A stretch of DNA of 64,000 nucleotides, taken from NCBI GenBank assembly GCA_025024175.1, contig QCXZ01000064.1, positions 15,748,001 through 15,812,000 on the forward strand, in the 5' to 3' direction. Each line of letters opens with the position of its first letter. The first letter of the stretch is position 1. The DNA comes from Rhyzopertha dominica (taxonomy: Eukaryota; Arthropoda; Insecta; Coleoptera; Bostrichidae). Made by a program: the position numbers and the translations under genes. The notes under the pieces were generated by a model. That model had not been told where the DNA came from. It saw only the letters and a program-made list of their open reading frames with translations, and made no database searches. Positions 11,500 through 23,838 of the stretch are shown piece by piece.

Positions 11500-14400
11500 A
11501 TCTATGTTTAAAAACATATACCAACCTGTCTAATGCTCTAATGTTATTGTATAAAGAAGTTTGTTGCAGCCAAAGACATTTTGATTCTTAAATGTTAAAC
11601 AAAAGTAGTAGATAAAACTTTTACAGAAAATATGAACCTTTTATAGAATGATAAATAGTGTTAGCAAACGTTTATTAATAGCAATAGCAATACATTTTAT
11701 ATCTACATCATCTTGTGGGACGAAATTATGATTTTTTCAGCAACTTATAAGATTGTTGGTATATAATTTTTTATACACCCAGCACACGTTGTCAACCGCT
11801 TTTCTGTCAAATAATTTATTTGTTATAGGTATTAGTTAAAAAAAAAACTGATTAGGGTTTTCATACTATAATATATTTGAGCAGGTATACCAGACTTGAG
11901 AACATGCAGTTTATAGCTTCGCTTCTGATTTATTCTTAGAATCTTTGAATATAGAATTACATTTTATATTCAAAGTTATAATATAACAGCTTATACCTAT
12001 AAGAATATTTGTATTACGTACATTTTGCAGGTTTCGTAGATTCTGCAAATCTGCCTATTTCTCTTCTGGCTCGTCTTCAGCAATTTGTTTTTTAACAAAA
12101 CATTTATTATTAATTTCAGGTTAAACTGATTGAAGCATGAAAATGTAGATAGTAATTCCACAATGGGCGTAGCTAGGATTTGATTATTAGTGTGCACTCT
12201 TAGTGCAGTTCGAATATAAAGAGTACAGTTTTGTGCAAATAACGCTGTGGAGATAATGTGTTTTGTAAGCTTGTTTCCAAATTATAAGCTTTAAATCATC
12301 CATTTCCACATAAAATAAATTCAGAAAAGGAATTGTGTCAGCAAGGCAGCAATTTCTAAAAGACCGATACTAGTGGTCGCCATATTGAATATCCTATAAT
12401 AAAAAAAAAACACATTTAATAGATTCAAGACAGTTGAAAAAAGCAATGCGAGTCTACTTTATTTAACAATTTTAGTAAAATAAATTTTTACGAAAACAAG
12501 CTCATGTGCAAATAAAGCTTTTAAAGTTTTTATCTGGTAGAAGTAGGACAAAATTTAAAAATATTTTACTCCCATATGGCAAAAAACTTATCAAAAGGAT
12601 CTCTAAGTGTCTACACATACAAAAGATAAGCACCCGGTGTTAACTTGTCTCTGGTAACAACTGATCGTATCAAACATATTAAAAATAAACCGGATATAGC
12701 TAAGACAGTTATTTTTATAAAGGTTGATTTTAGCCACGCTGCACATTAGTATGGTTCAGATTCTTTGACTAATTTTCTTTTAAAGATCTCTCTTGTTACT
12801 ACTAAACAATGGTGACGTGATGTATTCGACAAAAACAAGTCTTTACTAAACAGTGCACGAACCTTAATCCGTCAAGTCAAAAATACGTAGGCGTTGAATA
12901 ACAAGTACTGCAGTGCTTCCTTCTCAACTCATAATTTTCGACAGCATCAGTAGATGTTCTGCAAAAAATTTATCTTTACCGCAAGATGGATTTAGGTCAG
13001 GTCAAGGCATATGCCCATAGAAATTTTTTCTATTTTCTATGAATAATTTTCAAGCGTTATTTAGGGACAACCGCATCTCTGTTATTTTTTCTCGAAGTTT
13101 AATTAAAGAGATGCACCATATAGTCTTAAAGACACTTCGATTTAATCTCCTATCCTATAAATGAACCTAGTTATTAACTTAAAAGCTCCAATAAGCTGCG
13201 CATTATTAGTGTACCTCTTGCAGTAAGTTGACAAATCACAGACGTAATTCGTGTGTCAAAGGAAGTGTAAGCTTACCATCTGTAAGACTCAAATCGCCAA
13301 TTTATTTCACAGTACTAGAAAACGAGGAATCATTAGAGCAATACATACTTAGGGGTGCATTTGCAGCAATATATAATGCTAAACGCGAATCTGTCCCATT
13401 CGTAGTTCGCGCATAGTTTCCAGGAAGCCTTAAACATACAAACAAACAATTTTATTTGATTCATTATCCAATACCGTGATATATCTACTAAAATCGCACT
13501 GTAAAAAGAATGTACTGCTGCGGTGGCAATTTGTATTCCGCTGGGGTTTCACTTAACTTTTCACTTTTTATGGCTCGACATTTCGCCCCTTTTATGTATG
13601 TGCACGATACCTCGCCATTATTTGTATGCCAGTACGCTGTGTAATGTTTTGCTTTCTGACTGATGGGTAATCAGCTGTGGTTGTAAAACGTAATGAGCAA
13701 TCAACGCCTTTAGAAACCCAGTAAATCAGAGTGATTTTTGCTGAGGTATTCAGGTCAAATGAAACGGGGTTGGGGTGAAATTCCCAGATTAATTAATTCC
13801 ATCTCTTCTTTTTGCGTGCTGTTTTCCCCGAAAAACGTTGACGCTCCTGTAAAACTGTATTCTTATAAATACCCACCATCTTTGTTATTTCATTATAAGT
13901 AAAACATAGTGTACGTGTCGGAAGCTTATAATTATTAAGAGAGTAATATCTATATGCAATTGGTTTACTTTTTCAGCAATGTCTTCTCCTAAGCTCTTTA
14001 TTATAATTTTGTTCAATATTTTGCAAGTTTCTTGTCGTTGTGTCACCCTCCTCCATATTGCACAGCTCAGCATCCGTACAAGCACTTTTTTGTTATGCAA
14101 GCACAATTTCGCGGGAGCAACTGGATTATTACATTTTTAATTACGCTTGAGGCCATATATTTAATTTTCTGTTGGTAAAATAATGGAGCCGGTGCCCACG
14201 GTCTGCATATCAACAGCACCTGCTTTCTTGTTTGTTTCAATCTTTATTTCAACGGTTACTTTGACCTAATTAGTGAAGCTGAACATTAATTACACAATCT
14301 TCTAAATTCAGATGAATCTAAGACAGAACATCCTTTTAGGGGCTGCGTCAGCTTTTTGGTGATTTCGCCAACAAGGTTACATGAATTGCATTTTGCTGTT

Positions 14401-17400
14401 AATAGATATTAAATTGATTGCCTATAAAAGTGCACTGACTGGGCGAACCAACTAATTTCGATTGTGCTTTGTTTCACAGCATTATTAACGTTATCCTGAG
14501 TCAGTGCGACTTGCTAAACTACAAGGTGGTGAAGGCTGTTGATTGCGGAATACTTATGCAAACTTCGGAAAACGGTAATATTTAAAACCATAATCGAATT
14601 GGGAAGTGGTTATTATTTTGTAATAGGTCATTTATAGGGTTTCTGAGACGATTCAAGTGAGACTTACTCTTTGAAGCACAATCACTCTAACCAATATCCG
14701 TTTGGATAGAAGCAGATTCTCTGGTTTGATGAAGGATAGTGTGAGATTTTTATGGTTATTAATGTGCTTGACTATCATTTGGACTGTTGCTGGTGCTCTC
14801 AAAAGTGTCTGATCACAACTCTTCCAAATGCAGAAGAGTTTGAAAATCGATGTACAGTGCCGGTTTTCCGAAACGAACCGGAATCATGGTATTGAGATTA
14901 TTACCATCATTTAGTAGGGCATATAAAGGGTGAAGAGACCGACATATTAGAAAAAACCGCACCACCTAAAACTACTGAATATTTAGAGATACATGAATGC
15001 TTATCTGAAAGCCGTCATTACAACCTACACAGTTTCAGATAGTATAGTTATAGGGCTGAGAAGTGATATTCAGCAGATGTTACTCTTTATCACTTTTACG
15101 ACATGTGTTATAATTCTAAAATAATGAATCTGGATATTAATAAAATGAGAAATGAACTATTTATGAAAGTAAATTAATTCTTTGTGCCGCCTTTTAGTAA
15201 CTGCTGCCAAGGTACTATAAGCACGGCAATCACTCATCATCAATGTCGTAGTCCTGAAGTGAAGGTTGCAGACTTGCAGATCAAGTTACAGTGACGAAAT
15301 TGATGGCTTTATAATTTACGGTTCTATTTTTCTTTCAACGGTAAGGAATAACAATAACTATTGGTATAGGAGACCTTCACAGTCTACACGCTTGCACTGT
15401 GGAAGCTTTGTGTGTAGTGCAGCTAACGTTACTACCACTTAGTTTGTAAATTTTACCATTGTGGCAGGCTAAAAGCATCTTTCAGTCCATCGTAGTACAA
15501 TTATTTAACAGCTTACTGCAGCCACAACCTCACAAATACGACACATAACCCAAAAGTTATACGTAAACCGTTGAAAAACATGACAAGTATACGTCAAAGC
15601 AATAGTTGTGTTCACTTTCCTGAGAGGCGGCAAACTGATTTAATCGATAACTTCCATAAGCGCCCTGGATGCATAAATCATTTATAGAAACCCTGTACTA
15701 CAATGATATTCCAGACCAAACTCTTCCTGGCGTATAAAACCATATTGTTAACTTTGACTTTATTCATGTATATATTGCAAGAGCGTTTAAATAACTAGGT
15801 TCTTGACCTTTTTTATGAACATTTATTTTATATTTATAAGCCACGCCACGCTATCAAGCTACAAAAAGATTAAACATCCCAAAAAGATATCAATTTGAGC
15901 TCAGATTTATTAAAAATCCAAAAATAGTCATTCCAAGTATTTAAGAGGATGAAGATATATTAAAAACAAAATATTTGCTCAAAGTGGGATGCAGTTTGAA
16001 GGAATACGTAGTGGTACGTTTAGTGGTTTAAGCGGCAATACAGCTATTTTAAATAGATAAAACTTAAAGGACTTAAAAGCTTACGGACGTAAAATGACTT
16101 AATAAAAATAAAAATAACTCCTATAGAAATATAATAAGGAACAATACAATGACTAGCACGTAGACGCTTCCAGTGAAAGCTCAAGTAAAGTAGAATTATA
16201 GGAGGTAGCAGGCAAATAAAAGAAAACTCATTCCATTTATCAGGGAATGCCGAAATTAATTAGTTAGAAATCCAGTTTCCAAGAGCTTACGGACCTTTCA
16301 CGGAAAGAGAGAAAAATATAAAGCCTCTGCTTTTATGTTTGAGAAGACAATTAATTAAAAAATGAGAATGAAGTTTACCAGAATTTACGGAATGAACTAA
16401 AGGGAGTCCATTGTTATAGTTTTCGGGGTGCATACATCGAAAAACTCCAAAGTGCACTGAATATTCCAGTCGCATTATACACAAACTTTCGGATCATTAC
16501 CCATTAAAAAGTTTCAACCCTTATGGCAGTTTTATTTTTCCGCAATAATACGTGCTCACCGTTGTAGGATTATATTTTACAGCGTATTTACGTTTCAAAA
16601 TTTACATTTCACTGCGGAAACTTTATATGATGCTATTAGTTGCAATTGATAAGAATGTTTTACGATATCAGTTGTACAAGGGCCGCAATATCGGAATCCT
16701 GCACGGAAAATTTATGATTGCGGTCATTTTGCGAATATTTGCTCTAGCGTAGCAACGCGCTGTCGCAAAGCTGATAAATGGGCTAAAAGCTTTCGCTTAT
16801 ATCCGCACCAACCCAATTCCGCTTTACTCCAAACAAACAATAATCCGGGGTATGCTCATTATGAATTGCACGTGATAACAAAATTACAGAATAAGGTGGA
16901 AAAACATATTACATTGTTTCCAGACATATTGCTCCAACAATAATAATACGGGTCCGGTGTAAAGTTGGTCGTTTAATTAGATATATACATGCGTGAATGG
17001 AAATTTAAAAGGGAAAGAAAGGACGAATGGCTAGGCTTAAATACTTACTTAAATATAATTTTTACCATTAATTATGACAAAAAGTCTTCCGACATATTAT
17101 GTGTATGTAATATAAAGACGATTTTAAGTCTGTACCTTAAATCGATGTAAAATAATCCACTTAAGTATTTTACAAAGCGTTATCAGTTACCGAAATATTA
17201 GCCTATGAATTATTACAAATTACTAATGTATAACAACATTAGCAAAATTCTAATTAAAACAGTAAATACTAAAGTCTCTCGGTCTGACTATGAAAGTATC
17301 TGCCTAAACTCCAGAATAAAATGTACTCTTCAATACAGTCCCCTATTGCATTACTATAAAATATATTATTTAGGTACTTTATTTATAGTAAGAATTGCAT

Positions 17401-18680
17401 TGTGCAGCAGTAGTTTATTAGATATTACGAATAACGTGTAAACAACACTTAATGCTTGTATGGCATCATAATGGCTGCATACAATTATAAATCAGTCATA
17501 TGTAAGTATGAAATCGGTAAGTCTATGAAAAAAATCAATAGAAGCTTCTAAAGTGTGAACAACTATACCTATATAATAACTAAATAACAAAAGCCAACTG
17601 TCAAAGTTGTGTGCCATCCCATAAACACATCTCTTTTATAATATCAACTACTACATCTAAACTTTGGTTGTACTGAAAACAATGGTTACTGAATTTTTTT
17701 CTATTAGACACCGCTCACCTGTGTTTATTTATTCTGTCTGAAACGTTACTAATAAAGGGTGACATTTTTTTATTCCAGAAAGTAGATCTCCTAAGCAGAC
17801 AAAAGACTGTCTTTAACTTCTAATTTTTTATATATAAGACAGCTGTATGGAATTTCACCTTGTACTGATTTAATCAAATCGATATGATCATGGAGGATTC
17901 CGTAACAATTGTATACAGATGCCTAGCCATTAATTTGCTAAACAATGAAATAAAGCATGCAAAAATTCTTGCCACATTGAAACTATTTTGAACCATAATA
18001 TCTGCCTATCTCTGATGTTCCGGGAAGAAATTATTTTACAAGAATTAATTCAAGATTCAATCCACGTAGAGAAAAAATGCATCAGTTTTCAACGTTGAAA
18101 TTATTTTCGATGAAAGAATTTAATATCAACCCAATATTCAGTTTTCGTAACTTTTCAATCTTGGCAGATGGCAGTGTGGCAAATATAGGAAAACTAATAG
18201 ATAATAGAACAACACCTTTTATAAATTACTCAGTTTGAACATTCAAAAGGGGTACTAGTTTTTTTAAAAAATAAATAAATTTCTTGTCAAAATAATAAAT
18301 TTCAACACAAAGATTATACGACGTGACTTCGTCAACAATGTATTGAAAGAAGATGATTGCAGCTTTGCGTTGCTCTGCAATAAAATACCAATTGGAATAC
18401 TGCCTACTATTCGAATCCTTCAATAGCAAACTCGTAATCGAAAATTAATAATATTACGAATTCTCGCTTTTTGTGAAGGTACACAATAAAGACATAAATA
18501 TACTCTTCAATCTTTAGACAGTAAATTTGTACTTGAGTCCATAAGTACGAATAAGTAATGTTTAAAGATACTTACATCGAATTATACAAATATATGAAAA
18601 AAAGAGCACCGAAACTAATCAAATCAATTCATTCAAAACCCATTAAATGTCGTCTGCAAGGTCTATTTATTTGTTCACTT
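11500..18680. other. Long non-coding stretch, no gene recognised
   Basis: About 7 kb of AT-rich DNA without a recognisable exon, transposase or repeat pair on either strand. Two parts, about 13480-14560 and 16500-16900, are less AT-rich and could hold regulatory elements. The open frames present are short, lack homology that I recognise and are not supported as genes. Confidence 0.35.
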
Positions 18681-18684
18681 TTAC

Positions 18685-18867
18685 CTAAGGGAGCTTCGAC
18701 CTACATTTAAGCCGGTATCCCTCAAAAGTTCCTTCAATAAAGTTGCCACCGACAAAGTCAGCTTTGTTCCGGAACATAAAATGTTTCAGTTTGTACTGAA
18801 ACTGCTGGGGTAACTTGCTTCCGTTGTGGCCAACTACTTTAATATTTGACTTGTGCATTCCAGACAT
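18685..18867 (-). CDS. Hypothetical small basic protein, 60 aa (uncertain)
   Basis: A complete frame from ATG to TAG on the minus strand whose base composition is more balanced than the surrounding DNA. The product is rich in Lys, Asn and Phe, with no signal peptide, membrane segment or known motif. It could be a real small gene, a single exon of something larger, or chance. It lies on the same strand as the sidestep exon. I do not recognise it. Confidence 0.2.
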   Translation of the reverse strand: MSGMHKSNIKVVGHNGSKLPQQFQYKLKHFMFRNKADFVGGNFIEGTFEGYRLKCRSKLP

Positions 18868-18869
18868 GT

Positions 18870-20123
18870 ATTTCTTTCATTTTCCTGTTCATTCATGAAT
18901 GAAATAGCGTAATAAAGACAAACCATAAAATCTGCATCGCGAGCTCTCAGCATAATAATATAACCGAATTTTTCTGCGTAGGTGAACTGCAAAATTTCAT
19001 ACCAGAGCGAAATGGATTGCGTGTAGTTCTGCTACAGCCATATTGCAAACCAAAAACATGAACAAGAAATTAAATACCAAGTTGCTGTTACTTGCTCCTG
19101 AAGGTGTTTATTGACATAACTTTGAAAAGGGGCGGTGGTGTTTGACAAAAAGCATGAGGTTTATTAAAACTTAAATATATTATATAAAGATCTTGGTTTT
19201 TACGTATAATTGTTAGCCGAGAAAGCAGTCTGTAGTGCAGCACTATCATTGTGTTGAATGAATCTTCATAAGAAATTAAATTATTGGCTGTTTGCTGATC
19301 GAATGAAGGCGACAATTAGAAGCATCACCGGGATAGATCAGCAACGACAAATGCCAATGACTGCAATATCTTGGATTTGTATATTCAGGTTAAATTTTGT
19401 TAAAACTGTACATTTCGTTTCAATAAAATAGTAAACATGAAGGTTCTTGTAGACATTTGACCGAACCAGAACTGAAATATGACTGCATGCCAAAGATGCT
19501 AGATGAGGATTCACCAATCCGAGTATAGACCAATCAGGGTTTAGCACAAAAATTAAGAGTCTGGCTTTTATACGGCTCAGAAGTTCACGTTGCTTTGGTC
19601 AGCTCGCAATGCAGAGTAATAAGTGTTTTAACGTAAAAAGTTGAAGTTATGTTGAATAAGTATATTCACGTAACTGTTTGATATAGTTCACATAAACTTC
19701 AGGTCAATTGCACTTCCTTGAATTTCTATCTCTCATTGGTAGGGACCAAGTCATTTATATTTTTGAAAAGTTGTCTGTCCAAATGGTTCGTAATAGGTAA
19801 ATGCTGACTAGTTAGTTAGAATTACCGTAATTCCCATAAATTTCAAAAACGATTCCTGCAAACTTGGTCATGTTTAAATTATTATCTACCGATTCAAGAC
19901 ACATTATTTAGTGGTTATTTTGATTTGTGTTATCTACATGTCATTACGAACACATGATTTCGTGTTTTGATTTGACTCTCTATTTTTGTTCAATCTTTAT
20001 TCATTAATTGTTAAATACATAATTGTTAAACGAAATATCCTCGTTTATTAATGTGTAAAATAGTTTATTGTGCTTCGTGCCTTGAGTGCGTTTTGCTAAA
20101 AGTAACCCAGACAATTTTATTAA
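18870..20123. other. Non-coding flank left of the Gypsy element
   Basis: No gene or repeat recognised. It ends at the Gypsy insertion site; the 4-bp target duplication GTTG is 20124-20127. Confidence 0.4.
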
Positions 20124-20127
20124 GTTG

Positions 20128-20770
20128 TGTAATCTGCCGTATTCTTTGTTAAATAAACGGCATTGTTTTTAGAGCATGATAGGGTTCATTGAAAATTGGG
20201 TGCGTCAGAAAAAAAATTAAAGCAGCCTTTTAACTTAACACTTTATTACAACATGGAATGCAAAAAAAAAAAGAAGAAACACAATGGAATACGCGAAACG
20301 CGATGCAGTACAAAGTACTGATGCCAAAGTCATTGAATATAAATGTCTATCTAACCTTGTTAAATAGTCCCTTTTCGCCAGTCCCACGGATTTACCTGGT
20401 GGTTCGTAAAGGTGCATGTATCGGTGCGCGAGGAGAACGGGGATGGTTGATGACGCCGGCCTTGACGGAGGAATCAAAACGCTGAATCCTCCGATGTTTT
20501 TCGGAGGATGAGTTCCCCTCAGCTCTGATCACTTTTGACCACTCGGTACACAGGTACTCTTCACTTTTCTGCAACTTCTTGCCAGGAAGCTGCATGTGCA
20601 GCTGCTGATCTTTTTCAGCTGCCGCCCCCTTGTTTGCGTCACCCTCGCGTTTCTCCCCGGCCTCTCACGCCCTCTCTCGCTTGCCAGTCCAACAACATCT
20701 CCAGTTCGCACACCTAACGCCATCTCCCGTTCACACACGGCACCGAACCGTTTAAATCCGGCGCGTTACA
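20128..20770 (-). repeat. 3' LTR of the Gypsy element (643 bp)
   Basis: Near-identical to 25187-25831. On the minus strand it contains a TATA-like AT stretch (20336-20343), an initiator-like TCAGTA (20316-20321), a polyadenylation signal AATAAA (20242-20247) downstream of it, and a 9-bp perfect hairpin (20486-20494 with 20501-20509). Small open frames inside the LTR are not genes. Confidence 0.95.
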
Positions 20771-20779
20771 CACCCCCCC
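20771..20779 (-). other. Polypurine tract of the Gypsy element
   Basis: Directly inside the 3' LTR the minus strand reads as a run of G followed by TG, the expected primer site for plus-strand DNA synthesis. Confidence 0.75.
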
Positions 20780-20883
20780 GATTTAATTGGGAATTGAAAC
20801 ACTTCTCGATTAAATCACTAATCTACGAAACAACCTACAAACTAATTACATATTATGAAATACACACAGGATATTATCTGGCT

Positions 20884-23838
20884 TCACCAGATAACAACTG
20901 GTTCCACAAAAGGTTTTAGATTCCGAATGTTTTGTACGCCCAAACATTCACCTGTGGCAACCGCTTTTACTCGGTAAGCATTCGGATTTATTACCTCTGT
21001 TACAATACACGGCCCTTTAAACAACAAAAAGAATTTCTTAATTTCTTTGTCGGTAGCGGAAGATACCGGATGGGTTTTAATCAAAACCTTATCCCCCACT
21101 TTAAAATAAACAGCCCTTTTAAGATTCGCTTGGTGGCGGTTACGCCTTCTTTCAGCCTTCGCGATGAGACGATCTCTTGCGAGAAGTACATAATTACATA
21201 AAGGTCGCGCGTCTGGAAATTCTATGTCTTGAACAAACTGGTTATAACGAGTCTGCCCAAAATGAACTTCATTAGGAGTGCACCCGGAACTATCATGTAT
21301 CGTTTGATTGAGCAACTCTTCAACCCTTCCTGTAACCATAGCCCACTTGGTGTGCTTCATATGGCAAAGAGACCTCAGTAAACGGCCTATTTCTCTGTTT
21401 GCCCGCTCTGTCATATTTCCTTGGGGAAAATAGGCAGACGTATGAACTATTTTTATTTTGTGGTGCTCCAAACGGCTAACCCACTGACGACTAGAAAAAT
21501 AAGTGGCGTTATCTGACAGTATCATTTCTGGTTTCCCCACTTCCACAAAATACTTTTCCAAACATCGGAGGATAGCGGCAGTTCTTCCTCGTTTAAGAGA
21601 AAACAAGCGAACTAACTTGCTGAACGCATCTATGGTCACCAGCAACATGGTTGCACCAGCTCTAGATTGTGGTAATGGACCAATCAGATCAATACACAAA
21701 ACCTTGTTAGGAGCATCTGGAAGTACAGAATGCAACTCACCTTGGCAAATTTTGGATGATTTAGTTTTTTGACAATGCTCACACCCAGCAATGATAACTC
21801 GAACCGAACGTCGCATTTTCGGCCAATAATAATATTTTGTCAAATACCGAAAACACTTTTCAGCCCCAAAGTGTCCACTGTTCACATGTTCCTCTAGCAC
21901 GATCTTAACAATCAGTGACCGTGGAATACACAACTTGCTTCCTGGGTTTTGCACAGAACCCTTTCTGAACAATATACCGCGATGTAGGGCATACCAGGTA
22001 ACTCCCCGACTGTGCCCAGAATTCCCTTTTTCTAAAACAAGCCTTATCTTTTTACAAAATTCATCTGATTCTTGAAGTGCTTCAATTTTCTCAAAATCCT
22101 TCTTTAGTTCAGTTGATCCTACGTCGATCGTCATTGCATAGATACTAATTCCGTTATTTTCCGGGACTTCACTTTCGGCAGATTTTTCTTCATCTATGGG
22201 AAAACGCGAAAGAGCGTCGGCCACGATATTGTCAGATCCCTTGCAGTATTGGATATCCGGCGAATATTCCTGAATTAGCAGCACCCAACGCGTCAACCTT
22301 GAACTAAGAAGTTTACAAGACTGAAGAAAAGAAAGTGCTTGATGGTCAGTAACTACGGTTACTCTTCTTCCCAACACAAAAACACGCCAATGCTTGAGTG
22401 CGATAACCACAGCCAATGCCTCCTTTTCTGTCACTGTATAGTTAATCTCAGCACCTTTCAGCGTTCTGCTATAATATGCTATTACTTCTTTATCTTCTGT
22501 TACGTCATTTATTTGGTACAAGCACGCTCCTATTCCTATATGTGACGCGTCTGTCTGAACAAAGAACCGTTTCCGTGGGTTTGGATGAACCTGCAACGTC
22601 ACTTGTAGGAACGCTGATTTGATTTTCTTAAAAGCTTCCTCAATTTCTTCGGACCAGCGCCATTTTGTTCCCTTTTTCAAAAGACGCAATAGAGGCACTG
22701 TAAGATTCGAGAATTCCTTGCAAAATCGGCGGTCATAATTTACCAACCCTAGGAAACTTCTTAGTTCTCTGATGTTTCTTGGCCGCGGGAACTTCTGGAT
22801 AGCCTTGATCCGTTCCTCATCCATTGAAATGCCTTTCGAAGTCAATACATGACCCAGGAATTTCAAACTTTGGCGATCAAAACAACATTTCCTCAATTTA
22901 ACCGTCACATTAGCCTTGCGCAACTTCTCAAAGATTTTACGTAGATGTAGCAAGTGCTCCTCCGCTGTGGATGAAAACACTAACATGTCGTCTACATATA
23001 CACATGCAAAACTGGTGGTTTCATCCCCCAATACTGTTTGAAGTCCCCTGATAAAACTTCCAACTGACGACGACAATCCAAAAGGAAGGACTGTAAAAAA
23101 ATAACTGTCACTTTCGAAAAGGAATCCCAAATACTTCTGATGTTCCTCTCGAACGGGAATCTGCCAATACGATGCAGTCAAATCGATCGTCGATAGCCGT
23201 TGGCCCACCGAGAAATTAAATTCTAACTCATTTGGTACCGGAGGCATAACATGATCGGCTACCATTCTTTTATTAATGTGGCGAGCATCCAAGCAGACCC
23301 GTATTGACCCATCTTTCTTACGTACCACGACCAACGGGCTTACATATTCCGTCTGGCCTTTCTTTATTACACCCCAATCTAACATTTGTTTCACCTGCCT
23401 TCGAGCTTCTTCCTTGTATACATGAGGAATTGGGTAGCCCTTAATGAAAAACGGTTCATAATCTCTTAATACAATGTCGTGAACATACATCGAAGTTAAT
23501 CCCGGCTCCTCGGAGAATATTTCTCGAAACTCACACAAAAGTTCGAAAAGCCGTCGCTTCTCTATATCATTGAATGTTTGTGCACTTTCTGCAGCAATGC
23601 GTATATCATTTTCCGAATAAAACAGTTTACTTGCTTTCCGTACACACGGTTCTACTTTTTCCCCTTCTATTAAAATTTCCTCCTCAATCTTGTTACTTTC
23701 TTGCACCCCAAATTTTTCGAATTTACATTCATGTTCACCTGGCCCGTTAAGACAACCTTTTTCGAAATCTAGTTTTACCTGAAATTTACTCAACCAGTCG
23801 CAACCTAGTATCATGGCCCTACTCAATTTAGGCACCAC
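20884..23838 (-). CDS. pol: Gypsy Pol polyprotein (protease end, RT, RNase H, integrase)
   Basis: 984 codons without a stop. The first residues carry the C-terminal retropepsin motif ILGCDWL (10-16). Reverse transcriptase follows, with SPLVVVRKKDG near 167 and the catalytic YVDD at 281-284. RNase H begins at TDAS (429-432) and ends with the DALSR block (about 541). Integrase has an intact HHCC zinc finger (H651, H656, C686, C689), catalytic D717, D776 and E811, with 34 rather than the usual 35 residues between the last two, and a GPY/F-like module reading GPC at 942-944. The frame starts with GTG, not ATG, and is in the -1 frame relative to Gag, overlapping it by 16 bases, so it is presumably made as a Gag-Pol fusion by frameshifting. 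No inactivating stop is visible. The enzyme copies element RNA into DNA and inserts it into the genome. Confidence 0.95.
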   Translation of the reverse strand: MVPKLSRAMILGCDWLSKFQVKLDFEKGCLNGPGEHECKFEKFGVQESNKIEEEILIEGEKVEPCVRKASKLFYSENDIRIAAESAQTFNDIEKRRLFELLCEFREIFSEEPGLTSMYVHDIVLRDYEPFFIKGYPIPHVYKEEARRQVKQMLDWGVIKKGQTEYVSPLVVVRKKDGSIRVCLDARHINKRMVADHVMPPVPNELEFNFSVGQRLSTIDLTASYWQIPVREEHQKYLGFLFESDSYFFTVLPFGLSSSVGSFIRGLQTVLGDETTSFACVYVDDMLVFSSTAEEHLLHLRKIFEKLRKANVTVKLRKCCFDRQSLKFLGHVLTSKGISMDEERIKAIQKFPRPRNIRELRSFLGLVNYDRRFCKEFSNLTVPLLRLLKKGTKWRWSEEIEEAFKKIKSAFLQVTLQVHPNPRKRFFVQTDASHIGIGACLYQINDVTEDKEVIAYYSRTLKGAEINYTVTEKEALAVVIALKHWRVFVLGRRVTVVTDHQALSFLQSCKLLSSRLTRWVLLIQEYSPDIQYCKGSDNIVADALSRFPIDEEKSAESEVPENNGISIYAMTIDVGSTELKKDFEKIEALQESDEFCKKIRLVLEKGNSGHSRGVTWYALHRGILFRKGSVQNPGSKLCIPRSLIVKIVLEEHVNSGHFGAEKCFRYLTKYYYWPKMRRSVRVIIAGCEHCQKTKSSKICQGELHSVLPDAPNKVLCIDLIGPLPQSRAGATMLLVTIDAFSKLVRLFSLKRGRTAAILRCLEKYFVEVGKPEMILSDNATYFSSRQWVSRLEHHKIKIVHTSAYFPQGNMTERANREIGRLLRSLCHMKHTKWAMVTGRVEELLNQTIHDSSGCTPNEVHFGQTRYNQFVQDIEFPDARPLCNYVLLARDRLIAKAERRRNRHQANLKRAVYFKVGDKVLIKTHPVSSATDKEIKKFFLLFKGPCIVTEVINPNAYRVKAVATGECLGVQNIRNLKPFVEPVVIW

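Noticed and set aside
20235..20919. Several open frames of 60-107 codons on both strands in the left LTR and just beside it
   Set aside because: They are repeated almost identically in the right LTR, overlap each other on both strands and match no protein; they are by-products of the GC-rich LTR.
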